From contig JACCXW010000385.1 of assembly GCA_013696785.1 (NCBI GenBank), forward strand, positions 1-5,674: a stretch of 5,674 nucleotides of DNA. Direction: 5' to 3'. Shown here in pieces: positions 1 to 4,822 of the stretch (position 1 is the first letter of the stretch; the number at the start of each line of letters is the position of its first letter). The position numbers and the translations under genes were made by a program. The notes beneath the pieces were generated by a model. That model was not told where the DNA came from and searched no databases. It saw only the letters and a program-made list of their open reading frames with translations. This stretch comes from Geodermatophilaceae bacterium. Its GTDB lineage: Bacteria; Actinomycetota; Actinomycetes; Mycobacteriales; Geodermatophilaceae.

Positions 1-836
1 AGGTCCAGCTGCAGGCCAACTGCCGCCAGCGCGACGTCTACATCGTGCAGCCGCTGGTTCCGCCGGTTCAGGAGCACCTCGTCGAGCTGCTGATGATGCT
101 GGACGCCGCCCGTGGCGCGTCGGCGGCACAGGTCACAGCTGTGATCCCGCAGTTTTTATATTATATTTCTGACAAGAAGGATGCCGGCCGGATCTCCATC
201 GCCGCGCGGTTGGTCGCCGATCTCATCGCGACGGCGGGCGCGAACAGGGTCCTCACGATGGCGCTGCACGCACCGCAGGTGCATGGCTTCTTTAGCGTTC
301 CGGTCGACCACCTCACCGCCATCACCCAGCTCGCCGGGCACTTCGCCGATCGGGACCTAGCGGGGACGGTGGTGGTCTCGCCGGACCTCGGCAACGCCAA
401 GACGGCTACCCAGTTCGCCCGGTTGCTCGGCCTGCCGGTGGCTGCCGGCAACAAGCAGCGGCTGACCGACGAGCACGTGGTCATCGACTCCATCGTCGGC
501 GACGTCGACCACAAGGACGTCATCATCTTGGACGACGAGATCGCCACCGGCGGCTCGGTCATCGAGTTGCTGGACCGGCTGCGGGAACGGTCGGTCGGGC
601 GGATCTCGCTGGCGTGTACGCACGGACTCTTCACCGGTACGGCGTTGCAGCGGTTGGCCGAACAGCCGGATCTGCTGGAGATCGTCACCACCGACACCGT
701 GCCGCTGCCGGCCGGAACCTCACCGTCGAATCTGACCGTCTGCTCCGTCGCCCCGCTCTTCGCCGATGCCATCAGCCGGATTCACCTGGGAGAGTCGGTC
801 AGCAGCATGTTCGCCAGCGTCGGCGGTCACGGCTGA
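1..836 (+). CDS. prs: Ribose-phosphate pyrophosphokinase (PRPP synthetase), 5'-truncated by window edge
   Basis: The family makes 5-phosphoribosyl-1-diphosphate (PRPP) from ribose 5-phosphate and ATP in the cytosol, feeding purine, pyrimidine, His and Trp synthesis. The reading frame is open from nt 3, and homology to Prs begins at once (QANCRQRDVYIVQP), so the gene starts outside the window; the GTG at 45 is internal. About 277 residues of a usual 310-330 are visible. Recognisable in order: the ATP loop region (nt 153-182, ISDKKD), the HAPQVHGFF segment with the conserved His (about 267-293), a catalytic-loop-like NKQR (about 450-461), and the PRPP-binding loop DDEIATGGS (531-557; the common form is DDMIDTGGT). 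The Arg expected before SDKKD is Ile. The six codons 153-170 are unusually AT-rich and include the only in-frame TTA seen in this fragment. The divergent loops suggest a variant Prs subfamily; activity is not certain. Confidence 0.9.
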   Translation, partial: VQLQANCRQRDVYIVQPLVPPVQEHLVELLMMLDAARGASAAQVTAVIPQFLYYISDKKDAGRISIAARLVADLIATAGANRVLTMALHAPQVHGFFSVPVDHLTAITQLAGHFADRDLAGTVVVSPDLGNAKTATQFARLLGLPVAAGNKQRLTDEHVVIDSIVGDVDHKDVIILDDEIATGGSVIELLDRLRERSVGRISLACTHGLFTGTALQRLAEQPDLLEIVTTDTVPLPAGTSPSNLTVCSVAPLFADAISRIHLGESVSSMFASVGGHG

Positions 837-839
837 GCG

Positions 840-871
840 ACGGGCGGGGGAGCCGCGGCATCCCCGCCCGT
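840..871. terminator. GC-rich hairpin between convergent genes, terminator-like
   Basis: A perfect 10-bp stem (ACGGGCGGGG at 840-849, CCCCGCCCGT at 862-871) closes a 12-nt loop. It begins four bases after the prs stop and ends 26 bases before the stop of the convergent PepSY gene, so it could end transcription from both sides. It lacks a T-run, which is common in high-GC actinobacteria. The structure is seen in the sequence; terminator function is inferred. Confidence 0.55.
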
Positions 872-897
872 GCACCCCCGCCGCTCGCGTCACCGAC

Positions 898-1341
898 CTA
901 GCACGGACCGCCGGCCTCCTCACCGGTCACCGCGAAGCCCTCGTCGACCTCGACGGTCACGAGTTCCCCGTCCGCGGTCTCGATGTGGGCCTCGTAGGTG
1001 CCGTCGGCATCGGTCTCCAGCCGGACGATGGTCGCCTCGGGGTACGCACCCAGTACAGCGGCCTCGACCGAATCCGCCACATCGCCCGTCAGCTCCTCCT
1101 CACCGGCACCCGGGCCGCCACCCCTTCCACCGGGGCGACCGGCGTCGTCAGCCGTCTCGTCGGTCGCGGTCTCGCCGGTGGTGGTTGTTGCGGACGGATC
1201 GGTGCTGTCGTCGGTGGCGGCGGTCGCGGTCAAGGTGCCGGCAAGTATCCCGCCGGCCAGCACGCCGCTCGCGACGAGTGCGGTGGCGCGCCCCCAACGC
1301 CGCGGCGGATTCGTGCGCGTGGTGTCAGCGATGTCTTCCAT
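898..1341 (-). CDS. Exported or membrane-anchored PepSY-domain protein
   Basis: This 147-residue protein has a short charged N terminus (RRWGR about 14-18), one hydrophobic segment at about 19-42 (ALVASGVLAGGILAGTL) that can be a signal peptide or membrane anchor, and then a Thr/Asp/Glu- and Gly-rich linker (about 43-82). The C-terminal domain (about 84-140) has the PepSY pattern of actinobacterial proteins: a helix (DVADSVEAAVLGAYPEAT), then strands RLETDADGTYEAHIETADG and VTVEVDEGFAV. PepSY domains are typically extracytoplasmic and are thought to act as peptidase inhibitors or signalling modules; no enzyme activity is expected. There is no lipobox Cys after the hydrophobic segment, but the last residue is a Cys. 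The ATG start is well supported by GAGGAGG six bases upstream. The gene is convergent with prs and divergent from the glycosylase, with no histidine kinase or regulator in view. Confidence 0.8.
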   Translation of the reverse strand: MEDIADTTRTNPPRRWGRATALVASGVLAGGILAGTLTATAATDDSTDPSATTTTGETATDETADDAGRPGGRGGGPGAGEEELTGDVADSVEAAVLGAYPEATIVRLETDADGTYEAHIETADGELVTVEVDEGFAVTGEEAGGPC

Positions 1342-1347
1342 GGTTGT

Positions 1348-1354
1348 CCTCCTC
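1348..1354 (-). promoter_or_regulatory. Strong ribosome binding site of the PepSY gene
   Basis: On the minus strand this reads GAGGAGG, followed by six bases (ACAACC) and the ATG at 1341. It is a near-ideal Shine-Dalgarno site and fixes the start of the PepSY gene. Confidence 0.8.
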
Positions 1355-1440
1355 GGGTACGGCCCCTGTGGTGAGGCCGATGGGAGAACAGTGCTGGCGC
1401 TGCCTGTGCTGGGGCTGTGCCGTCACTGGCAGGTCGCTGT

Positions 1441-1470
1441 GTCATCTGATTGGCGGTCATCTCATTGGCG
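1441..1470. repeat. Adjacent 15-bp tandem direct repeat (two copies)
   Basis: GTCATCTGATTGGCG (1441-1455) is followed directly by GTCATCTCATTGGCG (1456-1470), with 14 of 15 bases identical. Another ATTGG occurs at 1483-1487. Its place between two divergent genes suggests a tandem binding site for a regulator; no known regulator motif was recognised. The 15-bp period would put the two copies about one and a half helical turns apart. Confidence 0.6.
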
Positions 1471-1485
1471 CCGCCCGCCGGGATT

Positions 1486-1534
1486 GGTGATCATGGGTCG
1501 CGCCGGTCCAGACCGGCCGAAGCCCGTGATCATC
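1486..1534. promoter_or_regulatory. Nested inverted repeat / stem-loop just upstream of the glycosylase SD
   Basis: Outer arms TGATCATGGG (1488-1497) and CCCGTGATCA (1523-1532) pair over 10 bp with one G-T wobble, and can extend by one wobble and one G-C pair at the base to 1486/1534. Inside lies a perfect 7-bp inverted repeat, GCCGGTC (1502-1508) and GACCGGC (1511-1517), separated by two bases. Because TGATCA is itself a palindrome, GTGATCAT also appears as a direct repeat at 1487-1494 and 1526-1533. The structure ends about five bases before the GGAGG at 1540-1544, so as RNA it could affect translation of the glycosylase; as DNA it could be an operator. Function is inferred. Confidence 0.55.
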
Positions 1535-1539
1535 CGCCC

Positions 1540-1544
1540 GGAGG
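1540..1544 (+). promoter_or_regulatory. SD of the glycosylase; its position questions the start codon
   Basis: GGAGG at 1540-1544 directly abuts the TTG at 1545, which leaves no spacer for a TTG start. An in-frame stop at 1527-1529 rules out an earlier start, and there is no in-frame ATG or GTG before the conserved RGPFDLAASTRFLEGFAPA stretch. A spacing of six bases would instead point at an in-frame ATT (1551-1553), a rare initiation codon. Confidence 0.55.
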
Positions 1545-2528
1545 TTGGCCATTCCCACCAAATCTGCTCGTGGTCCGGTCGAGCTGGACGTCCGGGGACC
1601 TTTCGACCTTGCCGCCAGCACCCGTTTCCTCGAGGGCTTCGCACCTGCTGCACGGCCTGATGCCGCCGCTGAACCGGAGCTGCTTCGCCTTGCCTTTCCC
1701 GCCGAGGCCGACTGGACCCCGGTCGGCGTGGCTGTCCGCCAGCACGGCGGCACTGTCACGGTCGAGGTGTCCGGCGGCACCGGCGGCCATGACGCGCGCG
1801 GCACCGCCGGCCATGACACGCGCGGCACCGCCGGCCATGACACGGTCGTCTCGCAGGTCGAGCGCATCCTGTCACTGGATGTCGATGGGGTCGGCTTTCC
1901 CGAGGTAGGTCGCCGCGATCCGGTGATCGGTGAGCTACAGGCCCGCTACCCGGGGCTGCGGCCGGTGTCCTTCCACTCTCCGTACGAGGCCGCCTGCTGG
2001 GCGATCATCGGCCAGCGCATCCGGATCAACCAGGCCGCGGTCCTCATGTCGCGGCTGGCCGATCAACAGGGTCAGGTGCTCACCGTCGCCGGTCGGCCGG
2101 TCACGGCGTTCCCCGGCCCGCGGCAGCTGCGTGACGGACCGCTGAGCGGACTCCCGACGGTCAAGGCCGAACGCCTGCGCGCCGTGGCGACGGCCGCGCT
2201 CGACGGCCGCCTGGACGCCGCCCGGTTGCGGTCGCTCGACAGTCAAGAGGCTCTCGGTGAGCTGGCCCAATTGCCCGGTGTCGGACCGTTCTCCGCACAA
2301 CTCATCCTCGCTCGCGGCGCCGGGCACCCCGACCTCTTCCCGCGCGACGAGCGGCGGCTGCACGAGGAGATGACCCGCGCGTACGGGCTGGACGAGCCGA
2401 CCCTCGAGGAGCTCACCGTCATCGCCGACGGCTGGGCGCCGTATCGCACCTGGGCCGGCCTGCTGCTGCGCACCCGCCGCGAGGACGACACCCACGAGAT
2501 CCGACGCGGTCGGCGTACACCCCGCTGA
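1545..2528 (+). CDS. AlkA-like DNA-3-methyladenine glycosylase (HhH-GPD superfamily)
   Basis: This 327-residue protein belongs to the actinobacterial DNA-3-methyladenine glycosylase 2 group, which removes alkylated bases in base excision repair. The N-terminal part (about 17-105) carries the family-typical RGPFDLAASTRFLEGFAPA. The core follows: FHSPYEAACWAIIGQRIR (about 143-160), LPTVKAERLRAVATAALDGRL (split over about 203-223), then the helix-hairpin-helix LPGVGPFSAQL (243-253). Asp268 and Glu269 (FPRDERRLHEEM) lie where the catalytic Asp of AlkA is expected, but the exact match is unclear because relatives vary here, so catalysis is not proven. An 8-residue repeat (GTGGHDAR/GTAGHDTR/GTAGHDTV, 78-101) interrupts the N-terminal domain. 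The start is TTG at 1545 or, judged by SD spacing, ATT at 1551. It is a single gene, divergent from the PepSY gene and convergent with the VOC gene. Confidence 0.85.
   Translation: MAIPTKSARGPVELDVRGPFDLAASTRFLEGFAPAARPDAAAEPELLRLAFPAEADWTPVGVAVRQHGGTVTVEVSGGTGGHDARGTAGHDTRGTAGHDTVVSQVERILSLDVDGVGFPEVGRRDPVIGELQARYPGLRPVSFHSPYEAACWAIIGQRIRINQAAVLMSRLADQQGQVLTVAGRPVTAFPGPRQLRDGPLSGLPTVKAERLRAVATAALDGRLDAARLRSLDSQEALGELAQLPGVGPFSAQLILARGAGHPDLFPRDERRLHEEMTRAYGLDEPTLEELTVIADGWAPYRTWAGLLLRTRREDDTHEIRRGRRTPR
1776..1847 (+). repeat. Three in-frame 24-bp tandem repeats inside the glycosylase gene
   Basis: Units lie at 1776-1799, 1800-1823 and 1824-1847. Units one and two differ at only two bases; unit three matches unit two except for its last three bases. 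Each encodes eight residues of the form GT(G/A)GHD(A/T)(R/V). The 24-bp length keeps the frame when copies are gained or lost, which fits expansion by slippage. It lies in the variable N-terminal domain, outside the HhH-GPD core. Confidence 0.85.
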
Positions 2529-2550
2529 CGCCGCACCTCAGGCCTCGGCT

Positions 2551-2569
2551 GCCGGTCGCGTGACCCGGC
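2551..2569. terminator. Hairpin between convergent glycosylase and VOC genes
   Basis: GCCGGTC (2551-2557) pairs with GACCCGGC (2562-2569) with one bulged C and a four-base loop. It sits 23 bases after the glycosylase stop and about 40 bases from the stop of the opposing VOC gene. There is no T-run, so terminator function is only suggested by position. Confidence 0.4.
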
Positions 2570-2610
2570 GTTGAGCGGCCAGAATGAGGGCGCAGAAATG
2601 GTTGGCGCGC

Positions 2611-3030
2611 CTAGTCTTCGGTCGTCTCCACTGCTAGGACGTTCGAGTCCATCCAGACGACCTCCCAGAGATGGCCGTCGATGTCCTGGAAACTCCAGCC
2701 GTACATGCCGCCCATGTCCGTGGGCTCGTTCGACGGCTGACCGCCGGCGTCAAGTGCCTTGCCGACCATCTCGTCGACAGCTTCGCGGCTGTCCGCGGAC
2801 AACGCCAGGATTGTCTCGGTGTGCGTCGTCGCGGTGGCGATCTCCTTCTTGGTGAACTCCTTGAAGCGACTCTCGACGAGAAGCATGACGGCAGAGTCGG
2901 CGCCGATGATCATGCAGGTGGCCTTGTCGTCGGTGAACCGTGGATCGAATTCGAATCCGAGCCGGGTGAAGAATTCAACCGACTTCTGCAGGTCCTTGAC
3001 GGGCAGGTTCACGAACAGCTTGGTCGCCAT
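2611..3030 (-). CDS. VOC-superfamily (glyoxalase/bleomycin-resistance fold) protein
   Basis: This 139-residue protein shows one vicinal-oxygen-chelate domain with its two beta-alpha-beta-beta-beta halves. The first is KLFVNLPVKDLQKSVEFFTRLGFEF (about 4-28), then MIIGADSAVMLLVESRF (about 40-56). The second is ETILALSADSREAVDEMVGKALDAGG (about 72-97), ending GWSFQDIDGHLWEVVWMD (about 111-128), where the Glu of LWEV is the usual last metal ligand. It resembles the lactoylglutathione-lyase-like proteins; the substrate cannot be told, and members include isomerases, dioxygenases and drug-binding resistance proteins. The ATG at 3030 is chosen because homology starts there; the frame runs on upstream to 3228 but that part is compositionally noncoding and overlaps the divergent gene. 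The upstream SD is weak. It is divergent from the ABM/SnoaL pair across 121 bp. Confidence 0.85.
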   Translation of the reverse strand: MATKLFVNLPVKDLQKSVEFFTRLGFEFDPRFTDDKATCMIIGADSAVMLLVESRFKEFTKKEIATATTHTETILALSADSREAVDEMVGKALDAGGQPSNEPTDMGGMYGWSFQDIDGHLWEVVWMDSNVLAVETTED

Positions 3031-3052
3031 CGCCCGAACGTAACAGCGCCAC

Positions 3053-3095
3053 CGGCAGCCCGCCCGGGGTGGCCGACGGCACGGATAGGCTGCCG
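3053..3095. promoter_or_regulatory. Inverted repeat in the VOC/ABM divergent spacer
   Basis: Perfect 8-bp arms CGGCAGCC (3053-3060) and GGCTGCCG (3088-3095) lie 27 bp apart, about midway between the two divergent start codons. It could be a shared operator or a hairpin in the VOC leader. Clear -10/-35 elements were not found around it. In GC-rich DNA an 8-bp match of this kind can also be chance. Confidence 0.3.
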
Positions 3096-3151
3096 AATCC
3101 TGGACGCGGTCCGCACCCGGCGGATGGCGCCACGCCGAAGGGAACGCATCG

Positions 3152-3481
3152 ATGATTTTCATCGTCGTCAAGTTCACGGTCCGTCCCGAGCGCAGTGACG
3201 AGTGGCTCGCACTCGTCGACGACTTCACCCAAGCGACGCGGGCGGAGGAGGGGAACCTGTTCTTCGAGTGGTCCCGCAGCGTCGATAACGCGGACCAGTT
3301 CGTGCTCGTCGAGGCGTTCCGGGACGGCGCGGCCGGCGGAGCTCACGTCAACTCCGACCACTTCAAGGCGGCGATGTCCTGGATGCCCGACGTGGTCGCC
3401 CGGAAGCCGGACATCGTCAACGTCGAGGTGCCGCAGGACGGCTGGGGCGAGATGGGTGAGATCACCCCGCGCGGCGACTAG
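3152..3481 (+). CDS. Putative quinol monooxygenase (ABM domain, YgiN-like)
   Basis: This 109-residue protein matches the antibiotic biosynthesis monooxygenase (ABM) family, small dimeric ferredoxin-like folds that often oxidise quinols or aromatic polyketides without cofactor. Visible marks are the opening strand MIFIVVKFTVRPERSDEWLALVDDF (split about 1-25), EEGNLFFEWSRSVDNADQFVLVEAFRD (about 32-58), and the family-typical AHVNSDHFKAAM (64-75). It then closes with a strand, DIVNVEV (about 87-93), and an acidic tail. The ATG is preceded by AAGGGA with about eight bases spacing. It is followed 81 bp later by the SnoaL-like gene in the same direction, so the two may be co-transcribed. Cofactorless oxygenation is a family property, not shown here; some relatives have no known activity. 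Confidence 0.8.
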   Translation: MIFIVVKFTVRPERSDEWLALVDDFTQATRAEEGNLFFEWSRSVDNADQFVLVEAFRDGAAGGAHVNSDHFKAAMSWMPDVVARKPDIVNVEVPQDGWGEMGEITPRGD

Positions 3482-3484
3482 CAC

Positions 3485-3497
3485 TACGTCGGACGTA
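3485..3497. promoter_or_regulatory. Perfect 13-bp palindrome between the ABM and SnoaL genes
   Basis: TACGTC-G-GACGTA has perfect six-base arms around one base and starts four bases after the ABM stop codon. It is too short a loop for a good RNA hairpin, so an operator for a dimeric regulator is the better guess. No regulator gene is in view. Confidence 0.35.
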
Positions 3498-3552
3498 ATT
3501 GCAGCCAATCCCGCGGCGGCGCAGGGTGGTGCCGTCTGCCCGATCGACTCCC

Positions 3553-3557
3553 GGAGG
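3553..3557 (+). promoter_or_regulatory. Ribosome binding site of the SnoaL-like gene
   Basis: GGAGG followed by five bases (CACCG) and ATG at 3563. This firmly supports the chosen start of the SnoaL-like gene. Confidence 0.75.
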
Positions 3558-3562
3558 CACCG

Positions 3563-3934
3563 ATGACCACCCTCACGCTGACCATCGACACCTGGCTCGA
3601 CGCCTATGGCGAGCCCGACGAGAACCGCCGCGCGGAACTGATCGAACGGGTCTGGGCGCCCACGGGGAGGCTCGTGGACCCGCCGTTCGAAGGCACCGGG
3701 CACGAGCAGATCCACGCGCTCGCGGCGGCCGCGCAGCAGCAGTTTCCCGGCCACCGCTTCCGCCGGACCAGTGGCATCGACGCCCACCACCGATACGCCC
3801 GCTACACCTGGGAGCTCCTCGACCCGCGCGGCTCGATCGCTGCGGCCGGTCTCGACGTGGCCCAGGTGGACGAGGACGGCAAGCTGCTCCAGGTGGCCGG
3901 CTTCTTCGGTGAGGTGCCGGCGCTGACACCTTGA
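3563..3934 (+). CDS. SnoaL-like / NTF2-fold (nuclear transport factor 2 family) protein
   Basis: This 123-residue protein has the order typical of the SnoaL-like NTF2 fold: helices TIDTWLDAYGEPDENRRAEL (7-26) and IERVWAP, the strand-turn TGRLVDPPFEGTGHEQIHAL (34-53), a helix AAAAQQQFPGHRF (54-66), then the long antiparallel strands ARYTWELLDP (79-88), AAAGLDVAQVDEDGKLLQVAGFF (about 93-115). The fold is a cone with one deep pocket; members include polyketide cyclases, isomerases and many proteins of unknown role, and the polar residues here (His47, His64, His75-His76) do not let me name a reaction. It lies just downstream of the ABM gene in the same direction, and ABM plus SnoaL-type proteins often act together on aromatic compounds, but no polyketide synthase is in the window. 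Confidence 0.75.
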   Translation: MTTLTLTIDTWLDAYGEPDENRRAELIERVWAPTGRLVDPPFEGTGHEQIHALAAAAQQQFPGHRFRRTSGIDAHHRYARYTWELLDPRGSIAAAGLDVAQVDEDGKLLQVAGFFGEVPALTP

Positions 3935-3964
3935 CGGCGGCTACGTGGCAGCCTCGGGCCGCCG
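3935..3964 (+). terminator. Hairpin right after the SnoaL-like stop
   Basis: CGGCGGC (3935-3941) pairs with GCCGCCG (3958-3964) across a 16-base loop, starting at the base after the stop codon. No T-run follows. It may end the ABM-SnoaL transcript; a large loop and GC-rich setting keep confidence low. Confidence 0.35.
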
Positions 3965-4039
3965 GTCCTCGCGATGGGGCCAAGCCGGGACGTCGGCTGG
4001 CCCGATGCGAAAAGACGCACTGTTCTTGAAGACGCCCGA

Positions 4040-4054
4040 GGGGCCCGGTGCCCC
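4040..4054. terminator. Small hairpin between convergent SnoaL-like and P-loop genes
   Basis: GGGGC (4040-4044) pairs with GCCCC (4050-4054) around CCGGT. It lies just past the stop of the minus-strand P-loop gene (4060). The stem has only five pairs and there is no T-run, so this is a weak candidate. Confidence 0.25.
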
Positions 4055-4059
4055 CCACG

Positions 4060-4617
4060 TCATCGCGCCTCGTCGAGCACCGTGGCGAGCGCCTGGTACG
4101 TGCGGTCGACGTCATCGGCAATGCTCGGTACGACAACGGCGTTCGGCCTGGCTCGAACGACCTCGGTGAGCCGGTCATGCATCTCGGCGAGCAGCTCCGC
4201 ACCTCCGTCGCGCTCGACGATGTCCCGCACAAATCGACGCCAGTGGGAGGGGTCGTCCTGCCCCGGGCAGGAAAAGCGCCGGATCGACATCTCCTTGCTG
4301 TCCATCAGGACGACCTCGCAGAACACGGCGGAGCTGTCGAGCGCGACCGCTTCGAAGCGAGTGATCTCGCTGAGCTTTCCGAGGTATTGCGGCATGACGA
4401 CGTCGTGCCCGGCACGCAGATGGGTACCAGCCATCCCGAGGGCAATTGGTCGTACGATCTCGCCGGTTTCCGCGAAGCGTTCCTGCCAACCGCCTATCAA
4501 ACCGCGTAGCCGGTCGATGTCGAGATTGAGTACACCTGGGTGCCGGTCGACGTACAACTGCGCAAGCGTCGACTTGCCGATTCCCGGAGGGCCGTTCACG
4601 TGGATGAAACGCGGCAC
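4060..4617 (-). CDS. Small AAA/P-loop ATPase or kinase of unknown substrate
   Basis: This 185-residue protein opens with strand 1 and a clear Walker A: MPRFIHVNGPPGIGKSTLA, with GPPGIGKST at 9-17. Next come NLDIDRLRGLIGGW (31-44), an Asp-rich site where kinases of this class bind Mg or substrate, then AGHDVVMPQYLG (69-80) and the strand CEVVLMDSKEMSIRRF (100-115). Last is an Arg-bearing lid-like part, SHWRRFVRDIVER (124-136). The layout resembles the small nucleotide or metabolite kinases often annotated only as AAA family ATPase; zeta-toxin or antibiotic-phosphotransferase-like roles are possible but I see no antitoxin partner. The start is GTG at 4617, at the family's usual MPRFIH, with AGGG nine bases upstream. 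It lies 205 bp downstream of the HelR-like gene in the same direction, so it probably has its own promoter. Confidence 0.75.
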   Translation of the reverse strand: MPRFIHVNGPPGIGKSTLAQLYVDRHPGVLNLDIDRLRGLIGGWQERFAETGEIVRPIALGMAGTHLRAGHDVVMPQYLGKLSEITRFEAVALDSSAVFCEVVLMDSKEMSIRRFSCPGQDDPSHWRRFVRDIVERDGGAELLAEMHDRLTEVVRARPNAVVVPSIADDVDRTYQALATVLDEAR

Positions 4618-4822
4618 GCCGTCGACCCTAAGTGCGCTACTCGACTCTGGGCTGCGCGTGTGAGGTTTTCCCGCGTTCCGCTGAACTTCGGTGGCGGCAT
4701 CATGATCGTCAGGCGGCGATCACGCTGTCATCACGACGCAAGGCAGCGACAGTCTGCGCGGGACACCAACCCCGCCATCGTCGCCGAGCCGGGGCACCAG
4801 CTCGACGAGGTCTTGGCCGACG
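4618..4822. other. Intergenic region between HelR-like and P-loop genes
   Basis: The 205 bp should hold the end of the helR-like transcript and the P-loop gene promoter; I found no convincing -35/-10 pair. An inverted repeat TGATCG (4703-4708) and CGATCA (4717-4722) with an eight-base loop could be a weak terminator or operator. The plus strand from about 4762 to a stop at 4834-4836 has strongly G/C-ending codons (DTNPAIVAEPGHQLDEVLADV), which hints at a gene remnant, but no start or homology was recognised. Confidence 0.35.

Larger units (their letters stand above)
1355..1539. promoter_or_regulatory. Divergent intergenic control region (PepSY gene / glycosylase)
   Basis: About 200 bp separate the PepSY gene start from the glycosylase start, so both promoters should lie here. 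I could not pick convincing -35/-10 pairs on either strand. What stands out is an adjacent 15-bp direct repeat (1441-1470), a third ATTGG at 1483-1487, and a large inverted repeat (1486-1534), listed separately. No coding signal of its own was seen. Confidence 0.5.

Noticed and set aside
45..47. GTG at 45 as the start of the PRPP synthetase
   Set aside because: The frame is open upstream to the window edge and encodes conserved Prs sequence (QANCRQRDVYIV), so the gene starts outside the window.
161..772. Minus-strand 203-codon open frame opposite prs
   Set aside because: Ser/Arg-rich low-complexity translation with no family match, entirely opposite a clear Prs gene.
1441..1534. CRISPR-like array from the repeats in the control region
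   Set aside because: Only two adjacent 15-bp copies without spacers, no cas genes, and the larger structure is an inverted repeat.
998..1660. Plus-strand 220-codon open frame across the PepSY gene and control region
   Set aside because: Low-complexity Ser/Val/Pro translation lying opposite the PepSY gene, which has a strong SD and a recognisable domain.
3031..3228. 66-residue N-terminal extension of the VOC protein
   Set aside because: VOC homology begins at the Met encoded at 3030; the extension is compositionally noncoding and overlaps the divergent ABM gene and the spacer.
2975..3790. Minus-strand 271-codon open frame spanning the ABM and SnoaL genes
   Set aside because: It crosses two well-supported plus-strand genes with their own SDs and shows no recognisable domain; a high-GC shadow.
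4618..4822. tRNA or small RNA gene in the intergenic region
   Set aside because: No cloverleaf arms, T-loop signature or convincing stem plus T-run was found.
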